A stretch of DNA of 64,000 nucleotides from Pseudactinotalea suaedae (GCF_009733815.1 NZ_WNXY01000007.1:248001-312000); one strand, 5' to 3'; positions 9,707 through 17,473 are shown, counted from the stretch's first letter. The notes: a model not told the origin generated them from the letters alone. Made by a program: numbers and translations.

Positions 9707-9715
9707 GGTCAGGGA

Positions 9716-9749
9716 ACGGGGTCGCGCCCCTGCCCGGGCGCGACCCCGT
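9716..9749 (-). promoter_or_regulatory. intercistronic hairpin (14-bp stem) directly after the binding-protein gene
   Basis: A perfect 14-bp inverted repeat (arms 9716-9729 and 9736-9749) with a 6-base loop starts four bases after the stop codon of the sugar-binding-protein gene. Such elements commonly protect the 3' end of the binding-protein mRNA, or attenuate read-through, so that binding protein exceeds permease. No run of T follows. Confidence 0.75.
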
Positions 9750-9753
9750 GGTC

Positions 9754-11049
9754 CTACTGCTCCGCCCAGTAGGCGTCAGCAGCGGCCTGGATGGCCTCGA
9801 GGTGGGCCATCGGGTCGCCGTTGTTCGTCACGAACGCTCCGAACTCCTCGGATGCGACCGTGTAGATCGGCACGGGGGTGGCCTCCAGCCAGCGCTTCTG
9901 GATCTGGAAGTCCGGACCGGTCACCTGACTGACCACGGCCGAGAGGGCCGGGTCGGGCGACTCGACGTTCGGGTTGAAGGACACGTCGCCGAAGGCCTCG
10001 GTCCACGCGTTCTGGGCGTCGACGCCCATCCACCAAGCGCTGTAGTCCAGCGCGGCCTGCTCGTTGGCGCTACCGGCGCCGACGCACAGCGGGCCGGTCT
10101 CGACGATCGCCTGCTGGGCCTCCACGTCGGGGTTGACGTTCGGGATCGCGAAGATGCCGTAGTCCTCGTCCGGGACCATGCCGAGCGCGTTGAGCTGGCC
10201 GGTGAAGAAGGTGCCGAAGTTCGCCATGGCGACCTCACCGGTCTGCAGCAGCGTCTGCGGGTCGGTCGTGACGCCCGGGTCGATGAAGTAGCCGTCGGTC
10301 TGCATCTGGTGCCAGACCTCCATCGCCTCGACGATCGTCGGGTCGGTGTAGGAGACGCTGCCGTCCTGCAGACCCACGTACGCCTCGGGGTCGGAGCCGG
10401 CGACGACGGTCTGGAACCACACGAACTCGAAGATGAAGTTCATCTGGTGGAAGGGCACGACGCCGTTGTCCACGAGCGTCTGGGCGTTGCTCATCAGCTC
10501 GTCCCACGTGGTGGGGACCTCGAGGCCGTTGTCGGCGTAGACCTGCTTGTTGTAGTACATCACCCAGTAGACGACGTTCAGCGGCACGCAGTACTGCTTG
10601 CCGTCGTAGGTGTAGTTCTCGATCAGCCCCTCGGGGACGTCGCCGTTGGCGGCAGCCTCCTCCCAGAGGTCGGTCGTCTCGGCGACGAGCCCGGCCTCGA
10701 CGAGCTCGCCCAGCTGCCCACCGGTGTGCCACGTGAACAGGTCCGGCTTGTCGTTGGTGCGGAACGCCTGCTTGATGAAGGCGTCGTACGCAGCCGCGTC
10801 GGAGTAGCCGGTGAAGCTGAGCGTCGACTGGTCGGCGTCGCCCGAGGCGGCGTTCATCTCGTCGAACTGCGGCTCCCAGGCCGCCTTGTCGGTGAAGAAG
10901 CCGAGCTCGGTGGGAGCGGCATCCCCGCCGTCGCCACCGTTCCCGCCGCCGCCGCCGCCCTCGTCGCCGCCGCCGCTGCAGGCACCGAGCAGCAGCGCTG
11001 TCGCTGCCGCCGCTGCCACGAGCGCCGACCTGGTGTGGTGTTGCTTCAT
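9754..11049 (-). CDS. sugar ABC transporter substrate-binding lipoprotein
   Basis: The 431-residue family 1 extracellular solute-binding protein has a lipoprotein signal peptide with the lipobox LLGAC, then a Gly/Asp-rich linker of about 20 residues. It captures the sugar outside the membrane and delivers it to the two permeases downstream. The ATG at 11049 follows AGAGGTG at good spacing; the in-frame GTG three codons earlier sits too close to that site. A strong hairpin follows its stop, consistent with higher expression of this gene than of the permeases. Confidence 0.9.
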   Translation of the reverse strand: MKQHHTRSALVAAAAATALLLGACSGGGDEGGGGGGNGGDGGDAAPTELGFFTDKAAWEPQFDEMNAASGDADQSTLSFTGYSDAAAYDAFIKQAFRTNDKPDLFTWHTGGQLGELVEAGLVAETTDLWEEAAANGDVPEGLIENYTYDGKQYCVPLNVVYWVMYYNKQVYADNGLEVPTTWDELMSNAQTLVDNGVVPFHQMNFIFEFVWFQTVVAGSDPEAYVGLQDGSVSYTDPTIVEAMEVWHQMQTDGYFIDPGVTTDPQTLLQTGEVAMANFGTFFTGQLNALGMVPDEDYGIFAIPNVNPDVEAQQAIVETGPLCVGAGSANEQAALDYSAWWMGVDAQNAWTEAFGDVSFNPNVESPDPALSAVVSQVTGPDFQIQKRWLEATPVPIYTVASEEFGAFVTNNGDPMAHLEAIQAAADAYWAEQ

Positions 11050-11111
11050 TCGTCGCACCTCTTTGTGTGGTGGGTGGTGGTCCGCCGGTGGCCGCCGGAC
11101 CGTGAACTGGA

Positions 11112-11810
11112 TCAGTCGGAGTCGCTTCGGGAGCGGATCACGTCGATGACGCTCGCCAGGTGCCCGGCGACGGCGGCGTGCGCGCCGGCGGCGTCACCCG
11201 CGACGATCAGGTCCCGGATCTGCGTGTGCTCGTCGTAGTCCTCGGCAGCATCCCCGTGCAGCGCGAGGATCGCGCGCTGGTCGTCGGCGTGCAGCAGCAC
11301 GATCGAGTCGAGCACCTCGCCGAGGATCGCGTTGCCGGTGGTGGCCGCGATCGCACGGTGGATGTCGAGGTTGGTCCGCCAGAGCATCTCGTCGCCGACG
11401 GCGAGCTGTCCCCGCGCGACCGCGAGCGCGTCCTCGAGCCACGCCAGGCCTCGCTCGTCGCGGGTCTCTGCGGCCAGGCGGGCGATCTCCGGCTCGAGCG
11501 CCCGGCGGGCCTGCAGCAGCTCGACCAGCTGCTCGACGTCGGATCTCGGCAGCACCGGGTTCATGAGCACGCGGCGCCCGGCGTTCGGGCCGACGTAGAC
11601 GCCCGAACCGTGCCTCAGCTCGACGATCCCGATGCCCTCGAGGCGGCGGAGCGCCTCGCGCATCGTGGGGACGGCGACGTTGAACCGCAGCGCGAGCTGC
11701 TTGACGCCGTCGAGCTGATCGCCGGACGCGAGCCCCTCGGCCGCGACGATGTCCATCACACCGTCGGCGAGCTGGCTCGACAGGGTCGAGCGAGGGGGCG
11801 TCGTCGTCAC
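11112..11810 (-). CDS. GntR-family transcriptional regulator (FadR/FCD type)
   Basis: The 232-residue regulator has an N-terminal GntR winged helix (about residues 8-75, with VPTMREALRRLEGIGIVE and HGSGVYVG). A C-terminal all-helical FCD domain follows, with ligand- or metal-binding histidines in the DIHRAIA and GHLASVI regions. FCD regulators often bind sugar acids. It starts at a GTG and is the first gene of the operon, 62 bp before the binding-protein gene, so it probably controls the whole unit. Palindromic sites sit right before its start. Confidence 0.85.
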   Translation of the reverse strand: MTTTPPRSTLSSQLADGVMDIVAAEGLASGDQLDGVKQLALRFNVAVPTMREALRRLEGIGIVELRHGSGVYVGPNAGRRVLMNPVLPRSDVEQLVELLQARRALEPEIARLAAETRDERGLAWLEDALAVARGQLAVGDEMLWRTNLDIHRAIAATTGNAILGEVLDSIVLLHADDQRAILALHGDAAEDYDEHTQIRDLIVAGDAAGAHAAVAGHLASVIDVIRSRSDSD

Positions 11811-11814
11811 GTAG

Positions 11815-11843
11815 GTGATCTAATCACTTGCTCACTTGATCAA
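11815..11843 (-). promoter_or_regulatory. candidate GntR operator/promoter region
   Basis: Two small palindromes lie 5-33 bases upstream of the regulator start: GTGAT-CTA-ATCAC at 11815-11827 and TTGATCAA at 11836-11843. This short stretch is clearly richer in A+T than its surroundings. Position and symmetry suit an autoregulatory operator; binding is inferred, not shown. Confidence 0.45.
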
Positions 11844-11935
11844 CCAACGCGACGACACGAATGTTGCAGATTCGTGACCCACCGGCCCTCACCGGCCTCC
11901 GCGCCCGCCCCTCCCGCCTTCACCCCCCATCCCGT

Positions 11936-12064
11936 TCGAGGTAAACAACCACCTCCGCAGGGCCCCCGATTACCTCGACAGCAAGAGGGGTGCAGCGGAC
12001 TCCGCAGCCCCCTGGGTCGGGTCGAGGTGATCGGGGACCGCGACGAGGTGGGCGATTACCTCGA
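11936..12064. repeat. four-copy 12-bp motif forming two equal-sized inverted repeats
   Basis: The motif TCGAGGTAATCG or its close variant occurs at 11936-11947 (plus, 10 of 12 bases), 11967-11978 (minus, exact), 12022-12033 (plus, 11 of 12) and 12053-12064 (minus, exact). Each plus/minus pair spans 43 bases and the two pairs are offset by exactly 86 bases. The second pair overlaps the 3' end of the secreted-protein gene, and the first lies about 125-170 bases upstream of the GntR gene. Confidence 0.7.
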
Positions 12065-13240
12065 ACGCTCGACGTCGATCTCGACCTCGATGAACCGGGG
12101 GCGGTAGATCGAGGCGTCCTCGTAGAGCTCGGTGGAGTCGAAGCTGTTGACGTTGTAGGTCACGAGGATCGTGTCGCGGGTGCGCAGCTCGGGGTGCTCG
12201 TGGGCGTTGTAGGCCCAGATGTTGGGGTTGCCGTAGCTGCCGGTCGCACCGACCTCGGGCATCTCGTAGACGAGTCCGGCGGGCTGGAACGGCCCCGTCG
12301 GCGAGCACGAGGTGTACGCGACGATGTTGCGGCTGAACAGCTCGTTGGTGTCCTGCGTGATCAGCAGGTAGCCGTCGCGGTACGGGGTCACGCTGTACTC
12401 GTTCGCCACACCGGACATGACCGCCGCGGTGTCGGTCTCGGTGGGCGACCAGCCGCTGCCGGTCCAGTACTCCCAGGTGCCCGTGAGGTCGGTGCCGCGC
12501 ACGCGGGCGATGTGCATCGACTTGACGAGACCCTGGTCGTCGACGCCGTAGATGTAGGTGTAGCCGCCGTGCCCGTGCAGCGGCTCGGCGATCCAGCTCG
12601 CCCACTGCACGCCGGACGCCGAGGGCAGCGGCGTCAGGCTCTCGAGCTCGAGGCTGCGCCCGTCGAACGTGGCGAGGTGGTTGCTCTCCCACCCGAAGTC
12701 GAAGCTGCCACCGCCGCCGTACCAGAACCGCAGCGCGACCAGCTGCACGTCACCGCGCTTGGTCTGCAGGCCGTCACCCACCCAGTACCAGCCCGCGGGC
12801 TCGTCGGTGGGCGGGCCGATCAGGGAGGTCTGGTCGGGACCGGTGACGGTGCGCAGGTTGTCGCGGCGGTCCTGCACCACGAAGCTGTTGTTGAGGAAGG
12901 GCGAGTCGAGCGGCCGCGAGCCGTCGTCGGCGACCTCGCCGAGGAAGGTGTCCGAGAAGACCCAGGCGATCTGGCCGCCGCGCATCGGGATCGAGTAGGT
13001 CGAGTCGCCGCCCGTCCACTCCCCGGCGGTGTTGCCGTAGCTCGTGAAGGCCTCGGTGAGCTCGGGCTCGGGCGCACCCGTGAACGTGAGGGTCTCATCG
13101 ACCAGGCGGCAGCTGTCGCCGTGACCACCACCGTGGCCGTGGCCACCGCCGGCCGTCGCCGGAGCGGCGCCCAGCAGGCCAAGACCCGCGACGAGGGCGG
13201 TCACGCCCAGAGCGGTGTGAAGACGACGAGGACGCACCAT
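12056..13240 (-). CDS. secreted protein, DUF4185/DUF5005-like propeller
   Basis: The 394-residue precursor has a signal peptide of about 33 residues ending near APATA. Next come a Gly/His-rich stretch (GGGHGHGGGHGDSC) and a repetitive beta-rich body with WVFSDTFLG, YWVGDGLQTKRGDVQL and GVDDQGLVKSMHIARVRG, suggesting a five-bladed propeller like DUF4185/DUF5005 proteins or GH43-type folds. These families are secreted and often sit near glycan-degrading genes, but their activity is unknown. An AAGGAG site precedes the ATG at 13240. Its transcript heads toward the GntR operon. Confidence 0.6.
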   Translation of the reverse strand: MVRPRRLHTALGVTALVAGLGLLGAAPATAGGGHGHGGGHGDSCRLVDETLTFTGAPEPELTEAFTSYGNTAGEWTGGDSTYSIPMRGGQIAWVFSDTFLGEVADDGSRPLDSPFLNNSFVVQDRRDNLRTVTGPDQTSLIGPPTDEPAGWYWVGDGLQTKRGDVQLVALRFWYGGGGSFDFGWESNHLATFDGRSLELESLTPLPSASGVQWASWIAEPLHGHGGYTYIYGVDDQGLVKSMHIARVRGTDLTGTWEYWTGSGWSPTETDTAAVMSGVANEYSVTPYRDGYLLITQDTNELFSRNIVAYTSCSPTGPFQPAGLVYEMPEVGATGSYGNPNIWAYNAHEHPELRTRDTILVTYNVNSFDSTELYEDASIYRPRFIEVEIDVERSR

Positions 13241-13356
13241 CGGAACAGCTCCTTCGCTGGAGGGTGTGCACCCGAGGACGAGCATGCCGGGCCCTGCCGC
13301 TGAGGTCAACCCGTCTCGGCCACGGCCGCCTCCCCGGGCGCCGCACCGACCTGGAC

Positions 13357-13362
13357 TAGCGT
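13357..13362 (+). promoter_or_regulatory. -10 box for leaderless hisN transcript
   Basis: TAGCGT lies 7 bases upstream of the ATG at 13370, with no Shine-Dalgarno sequence. This spacing would start transcription at or next to the start codon. Confidence 0.6.
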
Positions 13363-13369
13363 GTCGACC

Positions 13370-14179
13370 ATGCAGGATCCCCCCGCGCGGCCCCGGTACG
13401 ACGACGACCTGCGGCTCGCCCACGTCATCGCCGACCAGGTCGACAGCCAGACCATGGCGCGCTTCAAGGCCCAGGACCTGACGGTCGAGACGAAGCCCGA
13501 CACCACACCCGTGACCGACGCCGACCGCTCGGCCGAGGAGATCGTCCGCAGCCAGCTGTCCCGGACCCGGCCCCGCGACGCGGTGCTCGGGGAGGAGTTC
13601 GGGGTCACAGGGCACGGCGCGCGGCAATGGGTGATCGACCCGATCGACGGCACCAAGAACTTCGTCCGCGGCGTCCCGGTGTGGGCGACCTTGATCGCGC
13701 TGGTCGACGGCGACGACCCGGTGGTCGGGCTCGTCAGCGCGCCGGCGCTCGGCCGGCGCTGGTGGGCCGGCCGAGGCTCAGGGGCCTGGACGGGTCGCTC
13801 GCTGTCGCAGGCGAGCCGGATCTCGGTGTCGGCGGTCACGAAGGTCGAGGACGCGTCGTTGTCCTACTCGAGCCTGTCCTCGTGGAACGACGCCGGTCTG
13901 GGCGAGGAGTTCCGCGACCTGGAGGCGCGTTGCTGGCGCAGCCGTGCCTACGGCGACTTCTGGTCCTACATGCTGGTCGCCGAGGGCGCCGTCGACATCG
14001 CCTGCGAGCCCGAGCTCGAGCTGTACGACATGGCGGCGCTGGTCCCCATCGTCGTCGAGGCCGGGGGCCGGTTCTCCTCGCTGACCGGGGAGGACGGCCC
14101 GTACGGCGGCAACGCCGTGGCCTCGAACGGCCACCTGCACGAGGACGTCATCTCCTCGCTCGCCGCCCGTGCCCGCTGA
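13370..14179 (+). CDS. hisN: inositol monophosphatase-family phosphatase, probable histidinol-phosphatase
   Basis: The 269-residue enzyme carries the IMPase metal site: Glu75 in LGEEFG, Asp90 and Asp93 in VIDPIDGTKNF, and Asp220 in YDMAA, where most relatives have WDxAA. Actinobacterial members of this length are often HisN-type histidinol-phosphatases, the penultimate step of histidine synthesis, but inositol- or sugar-phosphate specificity cannot be excluded. The ATG at 13370 is preferred over a GTG nine bases upstream because the -10 box fits a leaderless start there. It is divergent from the secreted propeller gene. Confidence 0.8.
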   Translation: MQDPPARPRYDDDLRLAHVIADQVDSQTMARFKAQDLTVETKPDTTPVTDADRSAEEIVRSQLSRTRPRDAVLGEEFGVTGHGARQWVIDPIDGTKNFVRGVPVWATLIALVDGDDPVVGLVSAPALGRRWWAGRGSGAWTGRSLSQASRISVSAVTKVEDASLSYSSLSSWNDAGLGEEFRDLEARCWRSRAYGDFWSYMLVAEGAVDIACEPELELYDMAALVPIVVEAGGRFSSLTGEDGPYGGNAVASNGHLHEDVISSLAARAR

Positions 14180-14194
14180 CGGCGGCTCAGCTTC

Positions 14195-14641
14195 TCAGGC
14201 GAGCAGCCGCCGGAGCAGCTCGCGCTCGGTGACGTCGAACCAGAGCAGGTCCAGCTCGCCCGCGGCCTCGCTCGCCTCCTCGTCACCGCCGACGGCGGCC
14301 CTCACCAGCGCGGCCGCCTCGCCGTCGTCCGGGTCGTCGACATGGATGCTCACGACGGCGGACCACGGCACCTCGGGGGCGCTCACCTCGGTCGGGTCCT
14401 CGCCCCGCGCGGGCTCCGCCGCGCCGACATCGGCGGCGATGACGACCCGCACCGGCGCGTCGGTCGCCGTGAGCAGCGCGAGCGAGGTGTCGGCGGCCGC
14501 GAGGAAGGCGGGCACCTCGAGGTCCTCCTCGGACTCCCCGGGATAGGCCGAGCGCAGGGCCGGCGTCACGGCGTGCGCCGCCCGCGCCGCGATCGAGTCC
14601 GCGGCGAGGTCGGCCGCGCGTGCCGGCAGGTAGATCCGCAT
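14195..14641 (-). CDS. conserved actinobacterial hypothetical protein (DUF6912-like)
   Basis: The 148-residue acidic protein begins MRIYLPARAADLAA and ends in an ELLRRLLA helix. It resembles the DUF6912 family of small actinobacterial cytoplasmic proteins of unknown function. No catalytic motif is visible. A -10 box six bases upstream overlaps the stop of the CpaE-like gene, suggesting separate leaderless transcription. It is convergent with hisN, with a 15-bp gap. Confidence 0.65.
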   Translation of the reverse strand: MRIYLPARAADLAADSIAARAAHAVTPALRSAYPGESEEDLEVPAFLAAADTSLALLTATDAPVRVVIAADVGAAEPARGEDPTEVSAPEVPWSAVVSIHVDDPDDGEAAALVRAAVGGDEEASEAAGELDLLWFDVTERELLRRLLA

Positions 14642-14647
14642 GTGCCG

Positions 14648-14653
14648 AGACTA
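14648..14653 (-). promoter_or_regulatory. -10 box embedded in the upstream stop codon
   Basis: On the minus strand TAGTCT lies 6 bases from the ATG at 14641. Its first three bases are the TAG stop of the CpaE-like gene. Confidence 0.55.
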
Positions 14654-15928
14654 GGTGCTGGCAGTGCTCGCAGTGCTCGCGCGGCCGCCCCGCCCGGCTC
14701 GGCGGCGCCGCGACCGCAGCTGCGCAGGAACACCGGTCACGGTCTCGGCGAGCCGGGCGATCGCCTCGCGCGCGGGCGACTTCGGCGCGCTCTCCACGAG
14801 CGTCGCGCCGCCGAGGCTGGCCTTGTCGCACGCCGACCGGTCGTCGGGGACGATCAGCACGTCGCCGACGCCCGCGAAGCGGTGCAGCGCCTCCCGCACC
14901 GAGTCCGCCGGCCGTGGACCGGCCGCCTCCGCCCGCACGCGGGTGACCACCACGTGGCGGCGGGAGGGCACGCCGGGGCGTCCGTCCAGGTCCAGCAACG
15001 CCTGCACCAGCCGCTGGATCCCGATCGGCTCGGCCGCGCCGACCATCACGAGCGCGTCCGCGTCGGCCAGCGCCGACGTGGTCACCGCGTTGCGTCGCTG
15101 ACCGAGCACGGCGTCGAAGCCGCCCGCGCGGTCGTCGTCGGGAACCCAGACCCCGGCGTCGACCACGACCCAGTCGACGAGACGGCGAGCGGGAGCCCAG
15201 ACCCCGTCGATGCCGGCACCGGAGACCTCGCGCCAGCGCGTCGCCCGCGGCAGGCCCGGCAGCACCAGCAGCCCGTCACCGACCTGCGCGCACAGCCGCA
15301 GCAAGGACGCCTCGTCCAGGGTCCCCTGGTCGGCGGCACGGACCGCCGCCGCGATCCCGGCGGACTCCTCGAGCAGCCCGAGCGAGGGGGCCACCGCGGC
15401 CCCCCAGATGTCGGCGTCGATCAGCAGCGCCCGCTGACCCGTCGCGGCGATCTCGGCGGCGAGGTTGATCGCGACGGTGGTGCGACCCGGCGCGCCCGTG
15501 GGGCCCCACACCACCACGAGACCACCACGCCGAGGCTCCTGCGCACTCGTCTCCTCCTGGTGGACGATCTCGGCCACCGCCGTCGGCACGGCCGCGGCGG
15601 CGGCCGCCGTCGCAGCGACGACCGCAGCCACGCCCTCGTCCGCCGCCACGACGGCGGCACCCATCGCGGTGTAGCGCTGCCGGTCCCGCTCGTCGCACAC
15701 GACGACCGTGCTGGTGCCCGCCTGGGCGAGCCGGGCCACGAGCGAGCGGTCCGGCTCGTGCTCGGCGTCGATCACGGCCACAGAACCGAGCCCGGCCAGC
15801 GCGGCGGCCACCAGCTCCGCGACGTCCGCGCAGCGCCTCACCACGACCAGGTCCGGCGAGGCGTCCACACGCGTGACGGTCGCTTGCTCGAGATCGCCGA
15901 CGAGCGCGACCAGGACCCCGTGGCTCAC
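14651..15928 (-). CDS. CpaE-like ParA-family ATPase
   Basis: The 425-residue protein has a receiver-like N-terminal half (about residues 1-110), an Ala-rich linker and a ParA/MinD-type ATPase domain with the P-loop WGPTGAPGRTT at 141-151. The usual P-loop lysine is arginine here, an unusual form that may be typical of actinobacterial relatives. CpaE proteins position Flp-pilus (Tad) machinery. No pilus ATPase or TadB/C genes are visible nearby; the only partner is the SAF protein encoded two bases upstream. It starts at a GTG. The role is uncertain. Confidence 0.7.
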   Translation of the reverse strand: MSHGVLVALVGDLEQATVTRVDASPDLVVVRRCADVAELVAAALAGLGSVAVIDAEHEPDRSLVARLAQAGTSTVVVCDERDRQRYTAMGAAVVAADEGVAAVVAATAAAAAAVPTAVAEIVHQEETSAQEPRRGGLVVVWGPTGAPGRTTVAINLAAEIAATGQRALLIDADIWGAAVAPSLGLLEESAGIAAAVRAADQGTLDEASLLRLCAQVGDGLLVLPGLPRATRWREVSGAGIDGVWAPARRLVDWVVVDAGVWVPDDDRAGGFDAVLGQRRNAVTTSALADADALVMVGAAEPIGIQRLVQALLDLDGRPGVPSRRHVVVTRVRAEAAGPRPADSVREALHRFAGVGDVLIVPDDRSACDKASLGGATLVESAPKSPAREAIARLAETVTGVPAQLRSRRRRAGRGGRASTASTAST

Positions 15929-15930
15929 GC

Positions 15931-16569
15931 TCAGCCGACCCCGCCGAGGACCGGAACGATCGTGACCTGACCGTCGGCCGCGAGCGCGGCCAGCAGATCG
16001 GGCAGGGCGTCCTCGTGGACCAGGACCTGGACCTGCACCGAGTCGGCGCCCGCGAACACCGAGGTGTCGGCGTGCACGTCACGGACCTCGACGTCCTCGA
16101 CCAGGAGCTCAGGCGCCAGCAGGCCGCCCTGCGGGGAGGTGGGGTCGGGCATCGCGACCCACAGCTCGACACGGCTGCCCGCCGTGACCAGGTCCTGCAT
16201 CGCCGCGGACATCGCGATCTGCACAGGCCGCAGCTCGAGCTGCTCTTGCGAGCCCAACGAGGAGAGCGGCACCAGCTCGCCGGCACCGACCGTCCGGGTG
16301 ATCACGGCGGTCTCGAGATCGGCTCCGGGCACCAGGTACACCCCCTCGACGCCGTCGAGCCGCACCTGCACGACCTGCAGGTCGGCGACCTCGACGACAT
16401 CGCCCGGGGTCAGCGCGGTGTCCGCCTGGTACACCTCGACGGTCGCGTCGGCGCGCGAGACCGCCCAGGAGCCGAGGGCGACCGAGGCGACGACGAGCAG
16501 GATCCCGACACCCAGCCTCGGGTCGCGCCAGCTCGGCCTGCGCATGCGTCCCCCACCGGCATCCGTCAC
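15931..16569 (-). CDS. SAF-domain protein, CpaB-like
   Basis: The 212-residue protein has one membrane segment at about residues 20-38, followed by an extracellular SAF domain (ALTPGDVVEVADLQVVQV, VGAGELVPLSSL) like that of the Flp pilus assembly protein CpaB. The GTG at 16569 follows AAGGGGG. The gene is immediately upstream of the CpaE-like gene, supporting a joint envelope or pilus-like role. The rest of a Tad locus is not in view. Confidence 0.72.
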   Translation of the reverse strand: MTDAGGGRMRRPSWRDPRLGVGILLVVASVALGSWAVSRADATVEVYQADTALTPGDVVEVADLQVVQVRLDGVEGVYLVPGADLETAVITRTVGAGELVPLSSLGSQEQLELRPVQIAMSAAMQDLVTAGSRVELWVAMPDPTSPQGGLLAPELLVEDVEVRDVHADTSVFAGADSVQVQVLVHEDALPDLLAALAADGQVTIVPVLGGVG

Positions 16570-16635
16570 GGCTACCCCCTTCGGCTGTGATCGTGGCGGC
16601 CATTATGGATCAGTCCGTCCGGCCGCTGCAGCCCG

Positions 16636-16677
16636 TTGTCCACACGCTGCTCACCGTGCGACGCGCCGCCGTCCACA
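16636..16677. promoter_or_regulatory. two DnaA-box-like sites
   Basis: TTGTCCACA (16636-16644) matches the high-GC actinobacterial DnaA-box consensus, and CCGTCCACA (16669-16677) is a near match. They are 33 bases apart on the same strand, in the intergenic region between the divergent SAF and excisionase-type genes. Confidence 0.3.
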
Positions 16678-16727
16678 GCTCACCGCCGATGCGGCGACGA
16701 CCACCTCGGAGGTGCGAGACTTCCCCC

Positions 16728-16946
16728 ATGGAGCCGCGCTTCTTGTCGCTCGCCGATGTCTGCGAGGTGCTGCAGGTGCCGATGCCCACCGTACGGGCAC
16801 TCGTGCGCAGCGGCGAGCTCCGGGCGATCCAGATCGGCGGCAAGGGCACGTGGCGGGTCGAGCGCACCGCGCTGGAGTCCTACATCGAGCACCGCTACGC
16901 CGTGGAGGAGCAGCGGTTGCGCGAGGGCGCGCAGGCGCGCGACTGA
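16728..16946 (+). CDS. excisionase-family helix-turn-helix DNA-binding protein
   Basis: The 72-residue protein is nearly all one MerR/excisionase-type (HTH_17) domain: FLSLADVCEVLQVPMPTVRA, then SGELRAIQIGGKGTWRVER. It is probably a small transcription or nucleoid factor rather than a phage excisionase, since no integrase or attachment site is near. The ATG at 16728 follows a weak GAGACT -10-like hexamer with a 6-base gap and no ribosome-binding site. A longer upstream extension covers the intergenic region and was rejected. Confidence 0.8.
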   Translation: MEPRFLSLADVCEVLQVPMPTVRALVRSGELRAIQIGGKGTWRVERTALESYIEHRYAVEEQRLREGAQARD

Positions 16947-16954
16947 CCCGGCCG

Positions 16955-17461
16955 TCAGGTCGAGGACACGCTCAGCAGCGCCGACCACGGGACGCTGAGG
17001 ATGCCCAGCCCCGCCGCGACGTCGACGTGATCGGCACCCACCCGCACGAGCAGCCCGGTCTGGTCGCCGCCACGGCTGCGCACCACGACAGCCTGCCCCT
17101 CGCCCGCGAGCGCACGCAGCACGTGGCCCAGCCCGAGGCCACGCTCGATCGCGCCCGGCGCCGGCGCCGCACCGGCTAGCGGCCAGGCCATCGCGATCGC
17201 GGCCACCGGCACCAGGTGACGTCGCTCGCCCTCGGCCAGCAGCACCCACTCCGGGGCCGCGTCCTTGACGACGCCCACGCGGTCCGAGGAGTCCACCAGG
17301 CGCAGCGTCAGCGGAGCACCCAGGCGTGCCCGCAGCCGGTCGCCGAACCGGGTGCCGGCCGCCTCGGCCTCGGCGAGCTCGCGGATCTCGGCGTCGTCGT
17401 CCGCGCGGCGCTCCGCCTCCCACTGGGCCTGCAGATCGGCAAAGAGGGCGTCCCACCGCAC
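16955..17461 (-). CDS. conserved hypothetical protein
   Basis: The 168-residue protein begins VRWDALFADLQAQWEAE with a charged helix, followed by a beta-rich region with repeated valine strands (VGVVKDAAPEWVLLAEGERRH). It is likely an actinobacterial core protein of unknown function. The GTG at 17461 was chosen because TACCGT lies six bases upstream (leaderless pattern); the longer ORF to 17551 would cover the divergent promoter region. The 3' end converges with the excisionase-type gene, with an 8-bp gap. Confidence 0.6.
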   Translation of the reverse strand: MRWDALFADLQAQWEAERRADDDAEIRELAEAEAAGTRFGDRLRARLGAPLTLRLVDSSDRVGVVKDAAPEWVLLAEGERRHLVPVAAIAMAWPLAGAAPAPGAIERGLGLGHVLRALAGEGQAVVVRSRGGDQTGLLVRVGADHVDVAAGLGILSVPWSALLSVSST

Positions 17462-17467
17462 GCGGCC

Positions 17468-17473
17468 ACGGTA
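17468..17473 (-). promoter_or_regulatory. -10 box for leaderless transcript
   Basis: On the minus strand TACCGT is followed by six bases and then the GTG at 17461. Confidence 0.5.

Noticed and set aside
14651-16569. Complete Flp/Tad pilus locus
   Set aside because: Only CpaE- and CpaB-like genes are present; there is no pilin, TadA ATPase, TadB/C or peptidase in the window.
16636-16677. Chromosomal replication origin
   Set aside because: Only two DnaA-box-like sites are present, with no dnaA, dnaN or gyrB and no large AT-rich region.
16728-16946. Phage excisionase and an integrated element
   Set aside because: There is no integrase, attachment-site repeat or phage gene nearby, and the neighbours are conserved actinobacterial core genes.
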